In this document: positions 44,970 to 53,905 of the stretch, piece after piece
Layout of the letters: every line of letters begins with the position of its first letter
Numbering within the stretch: position 1 is the first letter of the stretch
Origin: Bacillota bacterium
GTDB lineage: Bacteria; Bacillota; Clostridia; Acetivibrionales; JANLFN01
Assembly: GCA_023421675.1 (NCBI GenBank)
Contig: JAEZTC010000014.1
Coordinates: forward strand, 1 to 64,000
DNA length: 64,000 bases
Direction of reading: 5' to 3'
Made by a program: the position numbers and the translations under genes
The notes under the pieces: model-generated
The model's input: the letters and a program-made list of their open reading frames with translations, nothing else
The model's database searches: none
What the model was told of the DNA's origin: nothing

Positions 44970-46238
44970 TTACAGATAACTAATTAAAAGAACCATATTT
45001 AGTATAGTTAGAATTATTCCTATCAACATTAACAATGCTTTATCAACTAAAGAATTTTTATATTTGCCCATAATCTTATCCGAAGAAGTAATATAAAGCT
45101 GCAGAAACACTGTGATAGGAAGCTGTATGCTTAAAAGCATCTGCGAATAAACCAGACCCTTGAAGGGGTCTGTTATAACGAATATCACTGCCGTTGCCAG
45201 GCATAAAATGCCTCCAACCCCTACTTTCGTATGGGTATCCTTTATGTCATAAGGCTCCCCAAACATGCCTGCTATAATACTCCCGCCTGCCATTCCAGCA
45301 GTTGTAGAAGATGATATTCCCGAAAACAGCAGCGCTACTCCGAAAATAATGGCAGCTCCCTTACCAAGCAGAGGTTCCAGAAGGTGTTGCGCCTGCCCAA
45401 GTTCGGTCACTTGTATGTGCTGACTGTAGAAGGCTGAGGCTGCAAGAATAATCATCGCACCGTTTATAGCCCAACCTATGACCATAGAAAAAATAGTATC
45501 GGCAAATTCAAATTTCAGCTGCCTTTTAATGACCTCATGATCTTCCTTATTCCACTGCCTGCTCTGTATTATTTCCGAATGCAGGAACAGATTATGCGGC
45601 ATAACTACTGCGCCCAAAACAGACATGACTATCGGTAATGAACCTTGGGGAAAGCTGGGTACAGCCAGGTTATTAACGGTATCTCCCCAACTTACATGAG
45701 CGGTTATAAGTTCATATATAAATGAAACACCTATTATAGAAACAAAACCTATAATCCATTTTTCTATTCTCTTATAGGAATTGGAAAAAAGCATCCATAG
45801 TACAAATATCAAAATAATTAGAGCACCTAGTCTTAGGGGCACCTTGAATAAAAGCTGCAAAGCTATTGCTCCGCCGAGTATTTCAGCCATTGCTGTTGAA
45901 ACCGCTGCTATTACTGCCGTTGAGAGCACAGTCCTCGAGACAATAGGCTTAAGATGCTTTGTCGCAGCTTCAGACAGGCATTCACCAGTTACAATACCCA
46001 AATGGGCGGCATTATGCTGGAGTAAAATAAGCATAACTGTAGAAAGCGTGACCATCCAAAGCAGCTTATAGCCATACTCCGAACCTGCCACAAGGTTTGA
46101 AGCCCAGTTTCCCGGGTCTATAAAACCAACAGTTACAAGCAGTCCGGGACCTATATACTTTATAAAGTCTTTGGCACCCAGTACGGGACTATGCAGTTTT
46201 GTACTCATTTTATCCCTAAGTCGCTCAACAGCCCTCAT
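44970..46238 (-). CDS. mntH: Nramp-family Mn2+/H+ symporter
   Basis: 422 residues, about 11 helices. Helix 1 has the metal site DPGNW (Asp41, Asn44) and helix 6 has VVMPHNLFLHSE with the Met and His of the MPH motif, both diagnostic for Nramp. It imports manganese (possibly iron). ATG at 46238 follows GGAG; the longer frame to 46325 is unsupported. The window also encodes manganese-exporter candidates, so this is one arm of manganese balance. Confidence 0.94.
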   Translation of the reverse strand: MRAVERLRDKMSTKLHSPVLGAKDFIKYIGPGLLVTVGFIDPGNWASNLVAGSEYGYKLLWMVTLSTVMLILLQHNAAHLGIVTGECLSEAATKHLKPIVSRTVLSTAVIAAVSTAMAEILGGAIALQLLFKVPLRLGALIILIFVLWMLFSNSYKRIEKWIIGFVSIIGVSFIYELITAHVSWGDTVNNLAVPSFPQGSLPIVMSVLGAVVMPHNLFLHSEIIQSRQWNKEDHEVIKRQLKFEFADTIFSMVIGWAINGAMIILAASAFYSQHIQVTELGQAQHLLEPLLGKGAAIIFGVALLFSGISSSTTAGMAGGSIIAGMFGEPYDIKDTHTKVGVGGILCLATAVIFVITDPFKGLVYSQMLLSIQLPITVFLQLYITSSDKIMGKYKNSLVDKALLMLIGIILTILNMVLLISYL

Positions 46239-46399
46239 ATATGTACTCCAATTAAAATCTTTATCGATATATACCACATATTTATATACAAGAAACAAAA
46301 AGAAACCCATGGGTAATAATCCCAAAGGGCTCTTTATAATCAGTCAATTTGAAAATCTCCGTACAATTGCGGCAGGATTGCGGACAAGAATAGTTAATA

Positions 46400-47635
46400 T
46401 TAAAGTGATCGCTTGTTACCCGACCTATAAGCATATAACGGTATCAGAAGTACTATAATTATTGCTCCGCAAGCTATAAAACCTATATTTGAGCCAAAGT
46501 TTTGAGAAATAGTCCCCGCATAAAGATTCCCTATAGGGGTGGAACCCGCGAAAACAAGCGAATACACGCTCATAACCCTTCCCCTGTATTCATCCGCTGA
46601 ATTTATTTGGATAGTTGAGTTCGCAGTTGAGCTGAAGGATACAAAGCTTAAACCTGTGAATGCAAGCAATAACCCGGTTAAGAAATAGCTCCTTGTAAAC
46701 CCTGTTAATATCAAAAAGAACGCATTAATAAATGGAACAACATTTAGAACAAACCTTATAAACCTGTTGGGACCTGATTTCCCCAGGGCTGCAACAAGCA
46801 TTGCACCTACAAAGGAACCTGCGCCCATAAAAGACATTAGAAAACCAAAGCCCGCTTCCTGCTTATGCAGTATGTCTTTTGCAAAAACCGGCACGAGTAC
46901 GTTTAGATTCATCGCGAAGGTGCCGACTATTGCCACAGTTAAAATCGTATTTAAAATAATTTCTTTCCTATGTATATACTTCAAGCCATCTTTGATATTT
47001 GCAAGCACTTTAACGCTTCGGCCGCTTGTTTTCGGCTTTTCAATTGGCTTTATAAAAAGAAGGCTTATTATTACAGCTCCAAAACTTATTGAATTAATAA
47101 AAAAGCAGGCTGACATACCTACGTATCCCATTATAATTCCCGCAGCAGCCGGGCCTATAACCCTTGCGAGGTTGAACACAGAGGAATTAAGAGCAACTGC
47201 ATTTATCAAGTCTTCCTTCCCAACCAGTTCTATGACAAAGGATTGCCTGGTAGGCATATCCAGAGTGTTTACAAATCCCAGTGCAGTTGAGGTTACAAGG
47301 ATGTGCCAGTATTGTATCTGCTTTGTCAGCACCAGCAGCGCAAGTATAAGGGTAATAAACATTGAAGCTGATTGGGTCAGAATCAGAATTTTTTTCTTTG
47401 AGTATTTATCTATTACTATCCCTGCAAATAGTGAAAACAGCAGAACAGGGGTAAACTGCAGTGTCCCGATGAGACTTAGCAGAAACGGGGATTTAGTTAA
47501 GGAATATGCAAGCCAGGGCTGAGCAATATTCTGCATCCAGGTACCGATAAGCGATACGCACATACCTATCCAGAATAATCTGAAGTTTTTATGTTTTAAT
47601 GATGTAAAAGGGTTCCGGTAGTTGAGTCTTTTCAT
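46400..47635 (-). CDS. MFS transporter (EntS-like, probable exporter)
   Basis: 411 residues with 12 hydrophobic helices. The start FRLFWIGMCVSLIGTWMQNIAQPWLAY fits the MFS_3/EntS-like subgroup, common for drug or siderophore export. The helix 2-3 loop has GIVIDKYSKKKILI. AAAGGA precedes the ATG. No regulator nearby identifies a substrate. Confidence 0.88.
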   Translation of the reverse strand: MKRLNYRNPFTSLKHKNFRLFWIGMCVSLIGTWMQNIAQPWLAYSLTKSPFLLSLIGTLQFTPVLLFSLFAGIVIDKYSKKKILILTQSASMFITLILALLVLTKQIQYWHILVTSTALGFVNTLDMPTRQSFVIELVGKEDLINAVALNSSVFNLARVIGPAAAGIIMGYVGMSACFFINSISFGAVIISLLFIKPIEKPKTSGRSVKVLANIKDGLKYIHRKEIILNTILTVAIVGTFAMNLNVLVPVFAKDILHKQEAGFGFLMSFMGAGSFVGAMLVAALGKSGPNRFIRFVLNVVPFINAFFLILTGFTRSYFLTGLLLAFTGLSFVSFSSTANSTIQINSADEYRGRVMSVYSLVFAGSTPIGNLYAGTISQNFGSNIGFIACGAIIIVLLIPLYAYRSGNKRSL

Positions 47636-47710
47636 GAATTTAAGTCCTTTAGTGCGGAAAGTTTATAAGTAATATGATACGCCAGTTTAAACGGTAATAT
47701 CAATAGAAAC

Positions 47711-47742
47711 AAAAAAGCCTTCAGGTCAACTGCCTGAAAGCT
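47711..47742 (-). terminator. Intrinsic terminator after the 123-residue gene
   Basis: GCCTTCAGG/CCTGAAAGC stem followed by TTTTTT on the minus strand. Confidence 0.75.
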
Positions 47743-47763
47743 GTATAAACATTAATTTTATTT

Positions 47764-48135
47764 TTAACCTTCGAAAAACAGTTTATCCTTAGTGCTTATA
47801 ATGACAACGGTAAAGTAAATTAATAGACCTAACATCAGCATTATAAAGCCAAACTGTATCCCCTCATTCACAGAATAAAATACTGCAGCTGCAATAAGTA
47901 TAAGTATCTGTATGGCATATAGTACTATGGTTGAAATGTATGCACGTCTTTTTTTATAAATCATTCCTATACCTGCTGCGATTACACAGATACCAAAAAC
48001 AAGTGGAATTATATTAAAATAAGTACTTATAACATGTGTTCCCAGCTTTGCTTCCTTTGCATTTATCAGGTCCAGAGTTGTTTGCACGGTTTGAGCCAGC
48101 CCCTGCAGAATGACCAGAATAGGTATAATCCTCAA
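47764..48135 (-). CDS. Small four-helix membrane protein (123 residues)
   Basis: Unrecognised. Four hydrophobic segments separated by short charged loops (IYKKRRAY between two and three). The start is TTG at 48135 with GGGGG 7 bases upstream. Own terminator; no clear partner. Confidence 0.68.
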   Translation of the reverse strand: MRIIPILVILQGLAQTVQTTLDLINAKEAKLGTHVISTYFNIIPLVFGICVIAAGIGMIYKKRRAYISTIVLYAIQILILIAAAVFYSVNEGIQFGFIMLMLGLLIYFTVVIISTKDKLFFEG

Positions 48136-48263
48136 ATTTATACCCCCTATATTTAAATGTATTTATATGTTATCACATTTTTACTATAAATGTAAGTTTC
48201 AAAGCATTGGCTTGGGGGTAACCTAATGAAAGCGCAGGTATTAGGGTTAAAGTAATCAAGTAA

Positions 48264-48302
48264 AAGAACCTCTTTTTCAAAGTAGAGCGGAAAGAGAGTT
48301 TT
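48264..48302 (-). terminator. Possible terminator after the Spo0E-like gene
   Basis: An imperfect stem between AACTCTCTTT and AAAGAGGTT on the minus strand is followed by CTTTT. The loop is large, so support is moderate. Confidence 0.45.
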
Positions 48303-48458
48303 TTATGTATATTCTTTTAAATATATATTTAGTAAGCAATCGAATTCCTGACTTAATTGTAATGCATCCTCTTTGTCATAATCCTCCGATGCTAGTAATT
48401 CATTGAGCTGGGTTCTAAGTTCTTCAAGTCTTTCATGTATTTTATGATCGTTTTGCAA
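48303..48458 (-). CDS. Spo0E-like aspartyl phosphatase (51 residues)
   Basis: The peptide forms two helices (HKIHERLEELRTQLNELLAS and EDALQLSQEFDCLLNIYLKEY). LSQEFD matches the SQELD signature of Spo0E-family phosphatases, which dephosphorylate Spo0A~P and delay sporulation. TTG at 48458 is the start, supported by AAAGGTGGT upstream; no ATG is available. Its small size makes it easy to miss. Confidence 0.82.
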   Translation of the reverse strand: MQNDHKIHERLEELRTQLNELLASEDYDKEDALQLSQEFDCLLNIYLKEYT

Positions 48459-48499
48459 TGTATAGACCACCTTTGCATAGCCTGCTGCGGGCTTGTATC

Positions 48500-48721
48500 T
48501 TAATTCTCGTTCTCTATATAAAATATATCTCCTAGACCCACTATGAAGTAGTTACAAACCTTTTGCATCAGACCAGGCCCGGGAGAAAATTTTTGATTTT
48601 CAAGCTTGGACAGGTATGTCCGGGTAACACCAATCGCAGCAGCAAGCTCATCCTGGTTAAGGTTCTTCAAGTTACGGAATTTTTGGATGTTATTTTTTAT
48701 CGATATATTATTTATTATCAT
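48500..48721 (-). CDS. XRE-family helix-turn-helix regulator A
   Basis: About 73 residues. The HTH_3 core is clear (LNQDELAAAIGVTRTYLSKLENQ). A short C-terminal tail follows. ATG at 48721 is chosen, though GAGGTG sits almost on it; the longer frame from 48760 reads back through the previous gene. It follows another XRE gene by five bases, like a small repressor operon of phage or plasmid origin. Confidence 0.75.
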   Translation of the reverse strand: MIINNISIKNNIQKFRNLKNLNQDELAAAIGVTRTYLSKLENQKFSPGPGLMQKVCNYFIVGLGDIFYIENEN

Positions 48722-48726
48722 CACCT

Positions 48727-48957
48727 CTATGCAGTTTCTTGAGATACGTTGCTCGAACATATTGTTCCATTAATAGCAATAAAAATTCTATCTGGAGTAA
48801 GTGCATATAGTTTTGCCATTCTTAAGATTAATTTAATGCTGGGTTGTCTTTTACCACTTTCAAGCATGCAAAGATAATCCTTAGATACTTTAAGTTTTTC
48901 AGCTGCTTCATATTGTTTTAATCCCGTGGATTTTCTAATTTCTTTTAATGAATTCAC
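48727..48957 (-). CDS. XRE-family helix-turn-helix regulator B
   Basis: 76 residues. HTH_3 core GLKQYEAAEKLKVSKDYLCMLESGKRQPS. The start is GTG at 48957 with GGAGGTG seven bases upstream. It is divergent from a third XRE gene, with candidate operators in between and one inside its own 3' end. Confidence 0.82.
   Translation of the reverse strand: MNSLKEIRKSTGLKQYEAAEKLKVSKDYLCMLESGKRQPSIKLILRMAKLYALTPDRIFIAINGTICSSNVSQETA
48755..48767. promoter_or_regulatory. Candidate repressor site GAACATATTGTTC
   Basis: A perfect odd palindrome (GAACA-tat-TGTTC) inside the 3' end of regulator B. It matches 12 of 13 bases of the site at 49005-49017. Spacing differs by one from the Firmicute LexA box (GAAC-N4-GTTC), so an XRE-family protein is the more likely reader. 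Confidence 0.45.
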
Positions 48958-49004
48958 AATAGCACCTCCGTACTTGTTGTTCGTCTTTTTAATACTACTT
49001 TACC

Positions 49005-49052
49005 GAACATATTGTACGTCGTCAATAGGTTTCGGTTAAAAAACGTACGTTT
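49005..49052. promoter_or_regulatory. Divergent XRE promoter region with candidate operators
   Basis: GAACATATTGTAC (49005-49017) repeats the palindrome found at 48755-48767, and AAACGTACGTTT (49041-49052) is a 12-bp perfect palindrome. Both lie between divergently transcribed XRE genes, where such repressors usually bind. Confidence 0.5.
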
Positions 49053-49114
49053 TGTTCATAATATATCAAAAAATCGAACTATAAGTTATAATTTATTCGA
49101 GGGAGAGGATATAT

Positions 49115-49462
49115 TTGAACAATAGGTTGAGAGAATTAAGAAAAGAAAAAGGCCTAACCCAAATTGAATTAGCAAAAATTTTAAATGTATCTGATAGATC
49201 TGTAGGTTTCTATGAAACTGGAGAACGTGATCCAGATACAGAAACTCTAAAAAAGCTTGCCGATTATTTTGATGTAACTATAGATTATTTATTAGGGCGT
49301 TCTGATATTCGGAATCAAAAGATTGCTGACATTGAAAAACAGGCCAATCACAATATAGATGCTTCTGGCCTGCCTGATGAGGATATAAAGAAGGTTAAAG
49401 AGTACGTTGAATTACTACAAAAGAAATATAACTCGGATGGGAGTATAAAAGGAAGTAAATAG
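49115..49462 (+). CDS. XRE-family regulator C with C-terminal extension
   Basis: 115 residues. N-terminal HTH_3 (GLTQIELAKILNVSDRSVGFYETGERDPD ending in DYLLGRS, the typical XRE closing motif). The C-terminal 45 residues hold an amphipathic helix (DEDIKKVKEYVELLQKKY), likely for dimerisation. TTG start with GGGAGAGG upstream. Followed by a TPR gene after 4 bases, so they are probably co-transcribed. Confidence 0.88.
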   Translation: MNNRLRELRKEKGLTQIELAKILNVSDRSVGFYETGERDPDTETLKKLADYFDVTIDYLLGRSDIRNQKIADIEKQANHNIDASGLPDEDIKKVKEYVELLQKKYNSDGSIKGSK

Positions 49463-49466
49463 AATT

Positions 49467-50474
49467 ATGAAAAGTTACATACCTATAACCATATTGGCAG
49501 CGTCCATAATTTTATCGCTATTATTTGCCAACCGTTGTTTTAAAAAAACTATGGATGACGAGAGACATAGGCTCATGCATGAAAAAGCACGAAAACTATT
49601 TCTTAAAAAAGGGTATAAAAAGTCTATCAAATACCTTAACAAATGCATAAAAAGAAATTATGACGAATACTTAGTATTAAATGAAATCGGTTACATACTT
49701 CTCACTGTAGAAATCCCGGAGCAAGCAATAGAATATTTTGAAAAAACTGCCACAATAATACCTTTCGATGCATTACCATTTAACAATATCAGCGCTGCAT
49801 ACAATCAAATAGGAGACTATGAGAAAGCCTTATCTCATGCGAAGCGTTCAATATCAATATATCCAAAAATGTTTACAGCTTGGGCTAACAAAGCAGACGC
49901 CCTTTGGGCATTGGAAAAATACGAAGATGCGCTTGAGGCCTTTAAAAAAGCAATCTCATTAAATCCAAACTATGAATTCGGAAATTATGCTATGGGTTGT
50001 CTACTTTTTCAACTTGAAAAATATGATGAAAGTTTTGAATATTTAAAAAGTATTTGGAATCAAACCCAAAGAGCATAGAAACTTATGCCTATGTGGGAAA
50101 GATACTTTTTATACAGGAGAAATATAAAGAACATAGATATGTATGATAAGGTTATCAAGCTTGATCCGTCATTGCCATGGGCTTATCACCTAAAAGGTAA
50201 TGCATTATGCCATCTCCAGGAATTTGAGTCAGCTATTCATTATTTTGATAAGGCAATAGAGCTTTCCCCGGAATATGCCGAGGCTTATTATGAAAAAAGC
50301 CGGGTACTTTCACTTTTTAGACGTAAGGAGGAAGCACTCGAAGCTCTAAAAAAGGCTATTTTGTATAATGAAGATTATAAGAAAATCTCCTGGGATGATG
50401 AGGCACTGAATAATATCAAATTCAGCAGTGAATTTAAGGATATGGTTCCTTTAACGTTTTCAGTTGAGGAGTAA
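49467..50474 (+). pseudogene. TPR protein interrupted by an in-frame TAG codon
   Basis: Two TPR frames, 49467-50078 (203 residues) and 50085-50474 (129 residues), are in the same reading frame and separated only by TAG AAA CTT. The first part has an N-terminal membrane helix (about 5-21) and several TPR units (for example AWANKADALWALEKYEDALEAF). The second continues with further TPR units (AWAYHLKGNALCHLQEFESAIHYF). The second ATG has only a weak upstream GAG. Either one gene was split by a nonsense mutation, or two proteins are made by reinitiation. Together they would be 335 residues. Confidence 0.7.
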
Positions 50475-50618
50475 AAAATTTGCTAGTTTTTTATCTTTAA
50501 CTAGATACAAATTGGTAATAAATTTACCCAATAATATTATCTCTGATCGCCAGATGAGGAACATTGGATTTTCTTAATAATTAATATAACGTAGATAAGA
50601 ACTTTTTGCCAGAAATAT

Positions 50619-52295
50619 TTAACCTAACACAAATGAATCATCAAAACTCCAAACAATGGATCTCCTTAATACATTTAATCTAGATGAGCTATCTTTAACC
50701 CAAAATTTACGGAATTCAAAATCACTTGGTTTTCTAGTACCAGAAGCATAAAATGACATATCAATTAACAAAGCTTTACAATCAATTTTTTTAGTTTCAG
50801 AGTTTACACTGTCTTTAATTAAATGCAAATATCGTAGATTAATTAGTGTTTTTAAAAGATTTTCATGTTTTTCGTACTCAGAAAGTGGATATAATATTAC
50901 ATTTGTTTTTAAATCATCAACAATCTTCTGTTGTATTATTTTAATTGCATCATGTATTTTTTGCGGATTTATATCAGAATCAAATTCAATATTATTGTCT
51001 TTATCATCTTTTAACTCCTTTATACATGAATATATATGCATTTTACCAATAGTATCTTTATTATCTGATCTAGCCTTTTGAATTAGTTTTGCAAATATAA
51101 CCATAAAGTCTCTCGGGATACCTCCTGTTGCAATAATTGCATCATTTAGTGACTCATTAGAAAATAGTGCTTTAAAATCATTAATTTTTAAATTATAATC
51201 TGGTCTTATTACAGTAAGAATATTTAATAAATGATTCTGTAACAAATCTAAATTTGATAAATCATAATCTAACCTTATTGGAGAAAAATCATCCTTAAGT
51301 GAAAATGACACTTCATTATCATGATTTATTTTTAAGGAATAAGGTAATGTACATACCTTGAAGCAAAATGATGAGTTAAAACAATCTTTATAAATATCAT
51401 GAAAATACTGCAATATGTATGGGTGATTACTTTTAGTAATTTGGTAAAAATCATCTAGGTATAATGAAATTTTCTTATTTTTTAAATTTGAGAATTGATT
51501 AATAATATGTATAAGTAAATCTTTACATTCATTTAATAAATCAACTTTTTTAATAACTTTTTCTTCAACATAAGCAGCTTCAAAATTAGAAGTATTCTTT
51601 TTTGTTAGCTTCTTTTTAACCTCTGTATTATAACAAAGTTCTAAGTCATTATTTAATTTCGATTTAAAATTCAAATATTTAATCTCAAATTCTGAAGATA
51701 ATGAAGTATTAGTATTAAAAGTATACTTAGAAGTATTTTCATAATTGACTTCATTATTTACTTTATTACTAAAATTATATTTAACTTTTCTCTCAATCGG
51801 AAGATCATTTATAGATTTTAAGTTAGTATGCAAATAATTTATTGCTTCTAAAAGTTTATTATAGTTCTTAAACTTTGTTTTCAAATCATTATTTGATTTG
51901 CTAAATAATCTTTTAATTTTCCCAAAAATTTTTTTATAATTAGAACGCAGCTGTATATAATCTTCATCCTGATAATTTGTAATTAATTCGCTTAAAATTG
52001 TTTGCATTATATCTATTATTATAGTGCAATGATCTGCTTTTCTTTTTTTTTGACAATCATAGATAACAGGAACCGTATTTATTAAATTAGTAATTGATTT
52101 TATTATTAATATTGTTTTTCCACTTCCACGTCTACCTTCAATAACATGATTATTAGGTACCGTAAGTTTTTCTAAATTATTTTCAGGATCGATGTACACA
52201 ATTGAATCTGATGATTTATAATCAACAGATTTTCTTCTTTTTATATTTTCAATCTCATTAATGATATCTGTCAAACTTTTATCATTTATATCCAT
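50619..52295 (-). CDS. AAA+ ATPase of ORC/Cdc6-like type, candidate defence gene
   Basis: 558 residues. Walker A is EGRRGSGKTIL (about 53-63), Walker B ISLYLDDFYQI (near 275-285), a sensor-like TLPYSLKI follows, and GGIPRDFMVIF (near 393) is a sensor 2 motif. The C-terminus looks like a winged helix (LLKTLINLRYLHLI). A region rich in Asn/Lys/Thr (about 165-260) separates the Walker motifs. The gene is extremely AT-rich (about 22% GC in a sampled 60-base line), a sign of transfer. GGGGATGA precedes the ATG. Its position beside Pycsar suggests phage defence; activity unknown. Confidence 0.75.
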   Translation of the reverse strand: MDINDKSLTDIINEIENIKRRKSVDYKSSDSIVYIDPENNLEKLTVPNNHVIEGRRGSGKTILIIKSITNLINTVPVIYDCQKKRKADHCTIIIDIMQTILSELITNYQDEDYIQLRSNYKKIFGKIKRLFSKSNNDLKTKFKNYNKLLEAINYLHTNLKSINDLPIERKVKYNFSNKVNNEVNYENTSKYTFNTNTSLSSEFEIKYLNFKSKLNNDLELCYNTEVKKKLTKKNTSNFEAAYVEEKVIKKVDLLNECKDLLIHIINQFSNLKNKKISLYLDDFYQITKSNHPYILQYFHDIYKDCFNSSFCFKVCTLPYSLKINHDNEVSFSLKDDFSPIRLDYDLSNLDLLQNHLLNILTVIRPDYNLKINDFKALFSNESLNDAIIATGGIPRDFMVIFAKLIQKARSDNKDTIGKMHIYSCIKELKDDKDNNIEFDSDINPQKIHDAIKIIQQKIVDDLKTNVILYPLSEYEKHENLLKTLINLRYLHLIKDSVNSETKKIDCKALLIDMSFYASGTRKPSDFEFRKFWVKDSSSRLNVLRRSIVWSFDDSFVLG

Positions 52296-52407
52296 TTAGT
52301 CATCCCCATAAGATTTAAAAAATTCAATACAGAGATTATAACAATATTTAACATAATACACAATTATTTTTCCTGGTATCCTTTTTTTAACATTATAAGT
52401 TAATAAA

Positions 52408-53232
52408 TTAATTTAATGTTTTTCTTTTTCTAATTAAGTAATTAATATATGTAATTATCCTTTCTATCCAGTATAATGCTTCCTCATCATCCATATCTGT
52501 TATAATAGGGCTCCCATGTCTAATGTCCGGGTGGATCCTATGCAAATTACCCCAAATAGCTATACCATCTTTTATTATTTCATCATTGCCCCATTTTTTC
52601 TGGCTTCTTAATTCATGGATCGCATCCTTTATATCATTAGTGTTTGATAGGTTCTTTAAAAATGACTCCATGGCAGACATTGCATCCCTTACAGCATCCT
52701 TTTTTGATCTTAATGTGTCAATTTTTAAATTATCTTTAATACGTATCAAGTGTTCCTGCGTTTGTGTGCAAATGTCTTTAACTTCCTTTACTGATTGATT
52801 TATTATACTTTCAGTTGCCGTAATTTTATCATCACGCAATACCCATTCCCAACCAAAAAAGCTTTTATCAAGATAATAACCAAAATGATATTCCTTGAAT
52901 AACTCATTTATGTCATCAATAAAACCCGAACCAAAGTGGACAGCTATATCAAAAATAGCATCCATAAACCTTGGAAACTTTGAGTCGGAGAATTTCCAAA
53001 TAGCATCACTTAAGTCATTCTCTAAATAATTCCTTCCCCAGTTTCCAGTCCCCTCACATGGCACATATGAATACAGGGTATTTACAGTTACCTTTAGCTG
53101 TTCTGTAGTTTTACAATACCGGTTAATAATACCATGTAAAGCGCTCTTAATTTCACGGGGCACATCCTTCATATGGTATTGGCTATCATTATATAATTCA
53201 TAATCTTTAAATCTGTAAGAAAACTTCAGCAT
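52408..53232 (-). CDS. Abi_C/HEPN-like protein, candidate abortive-infection gene
   Basis: About 274 residues. The N-terminal half (KFSYRFKDYELY; YSYVPCEGTGNWGRNYLE) is unrecognised. The C-terminal third resembles the abortive-infection C-terminal (Abi_C/AbiJ-type, HEPN-like) fold: a helix with RDAMSAMESFLKNL, then HRIHPDIRHGSP, then a final helix ending YINYLIRK. The R...H pair could form an RNase centre as in HEPN toxins. ATG at 53232 with GGAG 11 bases upstream; GTG 53244 is an alternative. It lies between the Pycsar effector and the ATPase on the same strand, with gaps over 100 bases. Confidence 0.6.
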   Translation of the reverse strand: MLKFSYRFKDYELYNDSQYHMKDVPREIKSALHGIINRYCKTTEQLKVTVNTLYSYVPCEGTGNWGRNYLENDLSDAIWKFSDSKFPRFMDAIFDIAVHFGSGFIDDINELFKEYHFGYYLDKSFFGWEWVLRDDKITATESIINQSVKEVKDICTQTQEHLIRIKDNLKIDTLRSKKDAVRDAMSAMESFLKNLSNTNDIKDAIHELRSQKKWGNDEIIKDGIAIWGNLHRIHPDIRHGSPIITDMDDEEALYWIERIITYINYLIRKRKTLN

Positions 53233-53362
53233 ATGAACTAACACTCCAAACTAAACATATTATATATGGGATAGTATTTTTGTTTTTATATTTATTAATA
53301 ATCACAATTAAATTTAGAACTTACGGTTTCGTTTGCCCACATTTTCATCCAAATTCTTTAGT

Positions 53363-53890
53363 TTATTTATAGCAAGTTATTAATATAAACCCTATAATCG
53401 TAATTATTACACCAGCCAAAGTTATTAGTACCCCTTTATTAAACAGCTTGATCTTTTTTAAAACTATCTGGGAATTCACTATAATTTGATTGGCTAGGTC
53501 CTTTTCAAAATTGCTTATTGTATCATAGTCTACTTCTCTTACTTCATACTTTTTATATATTGCTTTAAGATAGGTTTCTGCCGAGTACTTGCATATATGT
53601 CCATAGAAAGTTAAATTATCGCTTTCGAGTAATTTATACCCTTTACACTCCATATTTTTTATCTTAGCAATAAAAGAAACAAAAGCTATTATGACACTTG
53701 CCAACAGAATAGCTGATAAAGCAATTAATACATATTTATAAGGCTCAAGGCCTTTATTATTTTCGTTGAAAATATTTAAAACGCAGAATAATGCAGCCCC
53801 ATCCACCGTTATAAGTGCAGCGTTTTTTGCTTCTGCGAATTTTAACCAATCATTAATATTTGCAAAAATAAGTTTTAGTTTTTCTTCCAA
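53363..53890 (-). CDS. pycTM: Pycsar transmembrane effector (PycTM, DUF5706-like)
   Basis: 175 residues. The N-terminus WLKFAEAKNAAL (about 15-26) is the hallmark of the Pycsar effector family. Hydrophobic helices lie at about 24-41, 52-77 and 153-173, with a cytoplasmic helical region between. On binding the cyclic pyrimidine nucleotide it should disturb the membrane and stop phage spread by killing or arresting the cell. Start TTG at 53890 with GGGGGT upstream, 15 bases after the cyclase stop, so the two form one operon. Confidence 0.85.
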   Translation of the reverse strand: MEEKLKLIFANINDWLKFAEAKNAALITVDGAALFCVLNIFNENNKGLEPYKYVLIALSAILLASVIIAFVSFIAKIKNMECKGYKLLESDNLTFYGHICKYSAETYLKAIYKKYEVREVDYDTISNFEKDLANQIIVNSQIVLKKIKLFNKGVLITLAGVIITIIGFILITCYK

Positions 53891-53905
53891 GTTAATACCC
53901 CCATA

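Noticed and set aside
48755..48767. LexA (SOS) box interpretation of GAACATATTGTTC
   Set aside because: The Firmicute LexA site has four bases between GAAC and GTTC; here there are five, and the copy in the divergent promoter breaks the second half.
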